NCBI GenBank assembly: GCA_021841725.1
Contig: JAKCEC010000095.1
Location: 1 to 5,705 of the forward strand
Length of the DNA: 5,705 nt
Source: Actinomycetes bacterium
GTDB lineage: Bacteria > Actinomycetota > Acidimicrobiia > Acidimicrobiales > RAAP-2
Direction of reading: 5' to 3'
Every line of letters begins with the position of its first letter. Positions within the stretch are counted from its first letter, which is position 1. Both the position numbers and the translations under genes were made by a program. The notes under the pieces are model-generated. The model worked only from the letters and a program-made list of their open reading frames with translations, had not been told where the DNA came from and did no database searches. Of the stretch, positions 4,882 to 5,705 are shown piece after piece.

Positions 4882-5705
4882 CTAGAACGGCGGCTCGAAG
4901 TGGGGGCGCAGGTCGAGGCCCGAGCGCCCGCTCGCCGGCTTCACGTTGAGCACCTGGTGGATCTCCAGGTGATGGCGTTCGAAGTTCACCGCCGACGCGG
5001 CCATGTAGAGGCGCCACACGCGCGCCCGCTGTTCGCCGACCTCGGCGACCGCCTCGTCGAATCGCTTGACGAGGTTGTCCACCCAGTGGCGCAGCGTTAT
5101 CGCGTAGTGCTCGCGCAGACTCTCGAGGTGACGGACTTCGAATCCGTGGGCTTGAAAGAGAGAGACCATGGTCCCCACGTCGTGGAGCTCGCCGTCGGGG
5201 AACACGTAGCGCTCGATGAAGTCGCTGCGGACTCGCGAGGGGCCGCGCAGTCCCCAGGCGATCTGCGTCTGGCGCCAGCCCTCGGCGAGTCGGGTCGGTC
5301 GAGGGTCGTCGCGCATCGAGATGGGCCGTCCGATGGCGTGGTTGAGGAAGCGGCCACCGGGTGCGAGGAGGTCGAACATCCGCTGGGCGTAGGGGGCCAG
5401 GGAACGACGACCCACGTGCTCACTCATCCCCACCGAGCTGATCGCGTCGAAGGGGCCGTCGCGGACGTCACGGAAATCCTGCAGTCGAAAGTCGCACAGG
5501 TGTTCCACGCCCGACTCACGCGCTCGCGCGATGGCGTAGGCCTGTTGCTCGGTGGAGAGGGTGACGCCGACGACGCGTACGCCGAATTGCGTCGCCGCGT
5601 GCAACCCCATCGTCCCCCAGCCGCATCCGACGTCGAGGAGGCGCATCCCCGGCTGCAGGTCGAGTTTGCGACAGATCAGGTCGACCTTGCGGCGTTGCGC
5701 CGATT
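4882..5705 (-). CDS. cfa: Cyclopropane-fatty-acyl-phospholipid synthase (5'-truncated by window edge)
   Basis: SAM-dependent enzyme that methylenates the double bond of unsaturated acyl chains in membrane phospholipids, often in response to stress; it acts at the cytosolic membrane face. The frame stays open to the window edge: upstream of the Met at 5646 it continues AQRRKVDLICRKLDLQPG, which is typical family sequence, so the gene starts outside the window and probably lacks 120-150 residues here. Visible parts, counted from that Met: SAM motif LDVGCGWG (4-11), VTLSTEQ (29-34 region), the acidic loop DFRD, GMSEHVG with E76, FLNHAIG with H103 and I105, FPDGEL (149-153) and EHYAITLRHW with Y181. 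E76, H103, I105 and Y181 correspond to E. coli Cfa bicarbonate-site residues E239, H266, I268 and Y317. The tail RSGLDLRPHFEPPF looks lineage-specific. A fatty-acid methyltransferase variant (mycolate-type or tuberculostearate-type) cannot be fully excluded. The gene is upstream of the flavocytochrome operon, separated by 128 nt with a separate promoter. Confidence 0.88.
   Translation of the reverse strand, partial: SAQRRKVDLICRKLDLQPGMRLLDVGCGWGTMGLHAATQFGVRVVGVTLSTEQQAYAIARARESGVEHLCDFRLQDFRDVRDGPFDAISSVGMSEHVGRRSLAPYAQRMFDLLAPGGRFLNHAIGRPISMRDDPRPTRLAEGWRQTQIAWGLRGPSRVRSDFIERYVFPDGELHDVGTMVSLFQAHGFEVRHLESLREHYAITLRHWVDNLVKRFDEAVAEVGEQRARVWRLYMAASAVNFERHHLEIHQVLNVKPASGRSGLDLRPHFEPPF
4951..4971. 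repeat. Perfect 7-bp inverted repeat within the 3' end of cfa
   Basis: CACCTGG (4951-4957) and CCAGGTG (4965-4971) flank a 7-nt loop. The hairpin is inside the coding region about 70 bp before the stop codon and immediately next to one copy of the 15-bp repeat (4973-4987). It encodes the H-L-E-I-H-Q-V stretch, so it may simply reflect codon choice. Confidence 0.4.

Noticed and set aside
5644..5646. ATG as the start of the cyclopropane synthase
   Set aside because: The frame continues upstream with family-typical sequence (AQRRKVDLICRKL) to the window edge, and the SAM motif would otherwise be at the very N-terminus.
1..5705. RNA genes, CRISPR arrays, insertion sequences or phage genes
   Set aside because: No tRNA- or rRNA-like sequence, no regularly spaced repeats, and no transposase, integrase or terminal inverted repeats were seen on either strand.

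Overview
The window is compact, GC-rich bacterial DNA: no stretch longer than about 130 bases lacks a gene, third codon positions are dominated by G and C, and several genes sit directly behind TANNNT-type -10 elements with no room for a Shine-Dalgarno leader. Together with an actinobacterial-type inorganic pyrophosphatase and cyclopropane-fatty-acid synthase, this points to a high-GC actinomycete-type organism (Actinomycetota). Anything finer, such as Acidimicrobiia, is a guess.

Layout. Left block, plus strand: the 3' part of a family I inorganic pyrophosphatase (1-433), a six-helix membrane protein of unknown function (444-1034), a small soluble protein of unknown function (1144-1464) and a four-helix membrane protein (1475-1990). 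Right block, minus strand, read right to left: a cyclopropane-fatty-acid synthase cut by the window edge (5705-4882), then a three-gene operon. That operon holds a ferric-reductase/NADPH-oxidase-like membrane flavocytochrome (4753-3323), an exported FMN-binding-domain protein (3283-2759) and an ApbE-type FAD:protein FMN transferase (2759-1950). The two blocks converge and their last genes overlap tail to tail by 41 bp (1950-1990). A perfect hairpin lies inside that overlap.

How the genes work together. The three-gene operon reads as a self-contained trans-membrane electron-transfer module. The flavocytochrome should take electrons from cytosolic NAD(P)H through FAD and two stacked b hemes to the outer face of the membrane. 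The anchored FMN-binding protein would carry covalent FMN outside, and the ApbE enzyme would attach that FMN. The terminal acceptor is not encoded here. This gene trio is a recognised arrangement in actinobacteria rather than a new system. The less routine details are a Ser in place of Thr at the predicted FMN attachment site, an ApbE without an export signal although its presumed substrate is exported, and variant residues in two ApbE motifs.

Regulation. Three genes have a -10-like hexamer 5-7 nt before the start codon, suggesting leaderless transcripts. One of these hexamers (TAGAAT, 1462) shares its TAG with the stop codon of the preceding gene. No RNA genes, mobile elements or CRISPR arrays were seen.
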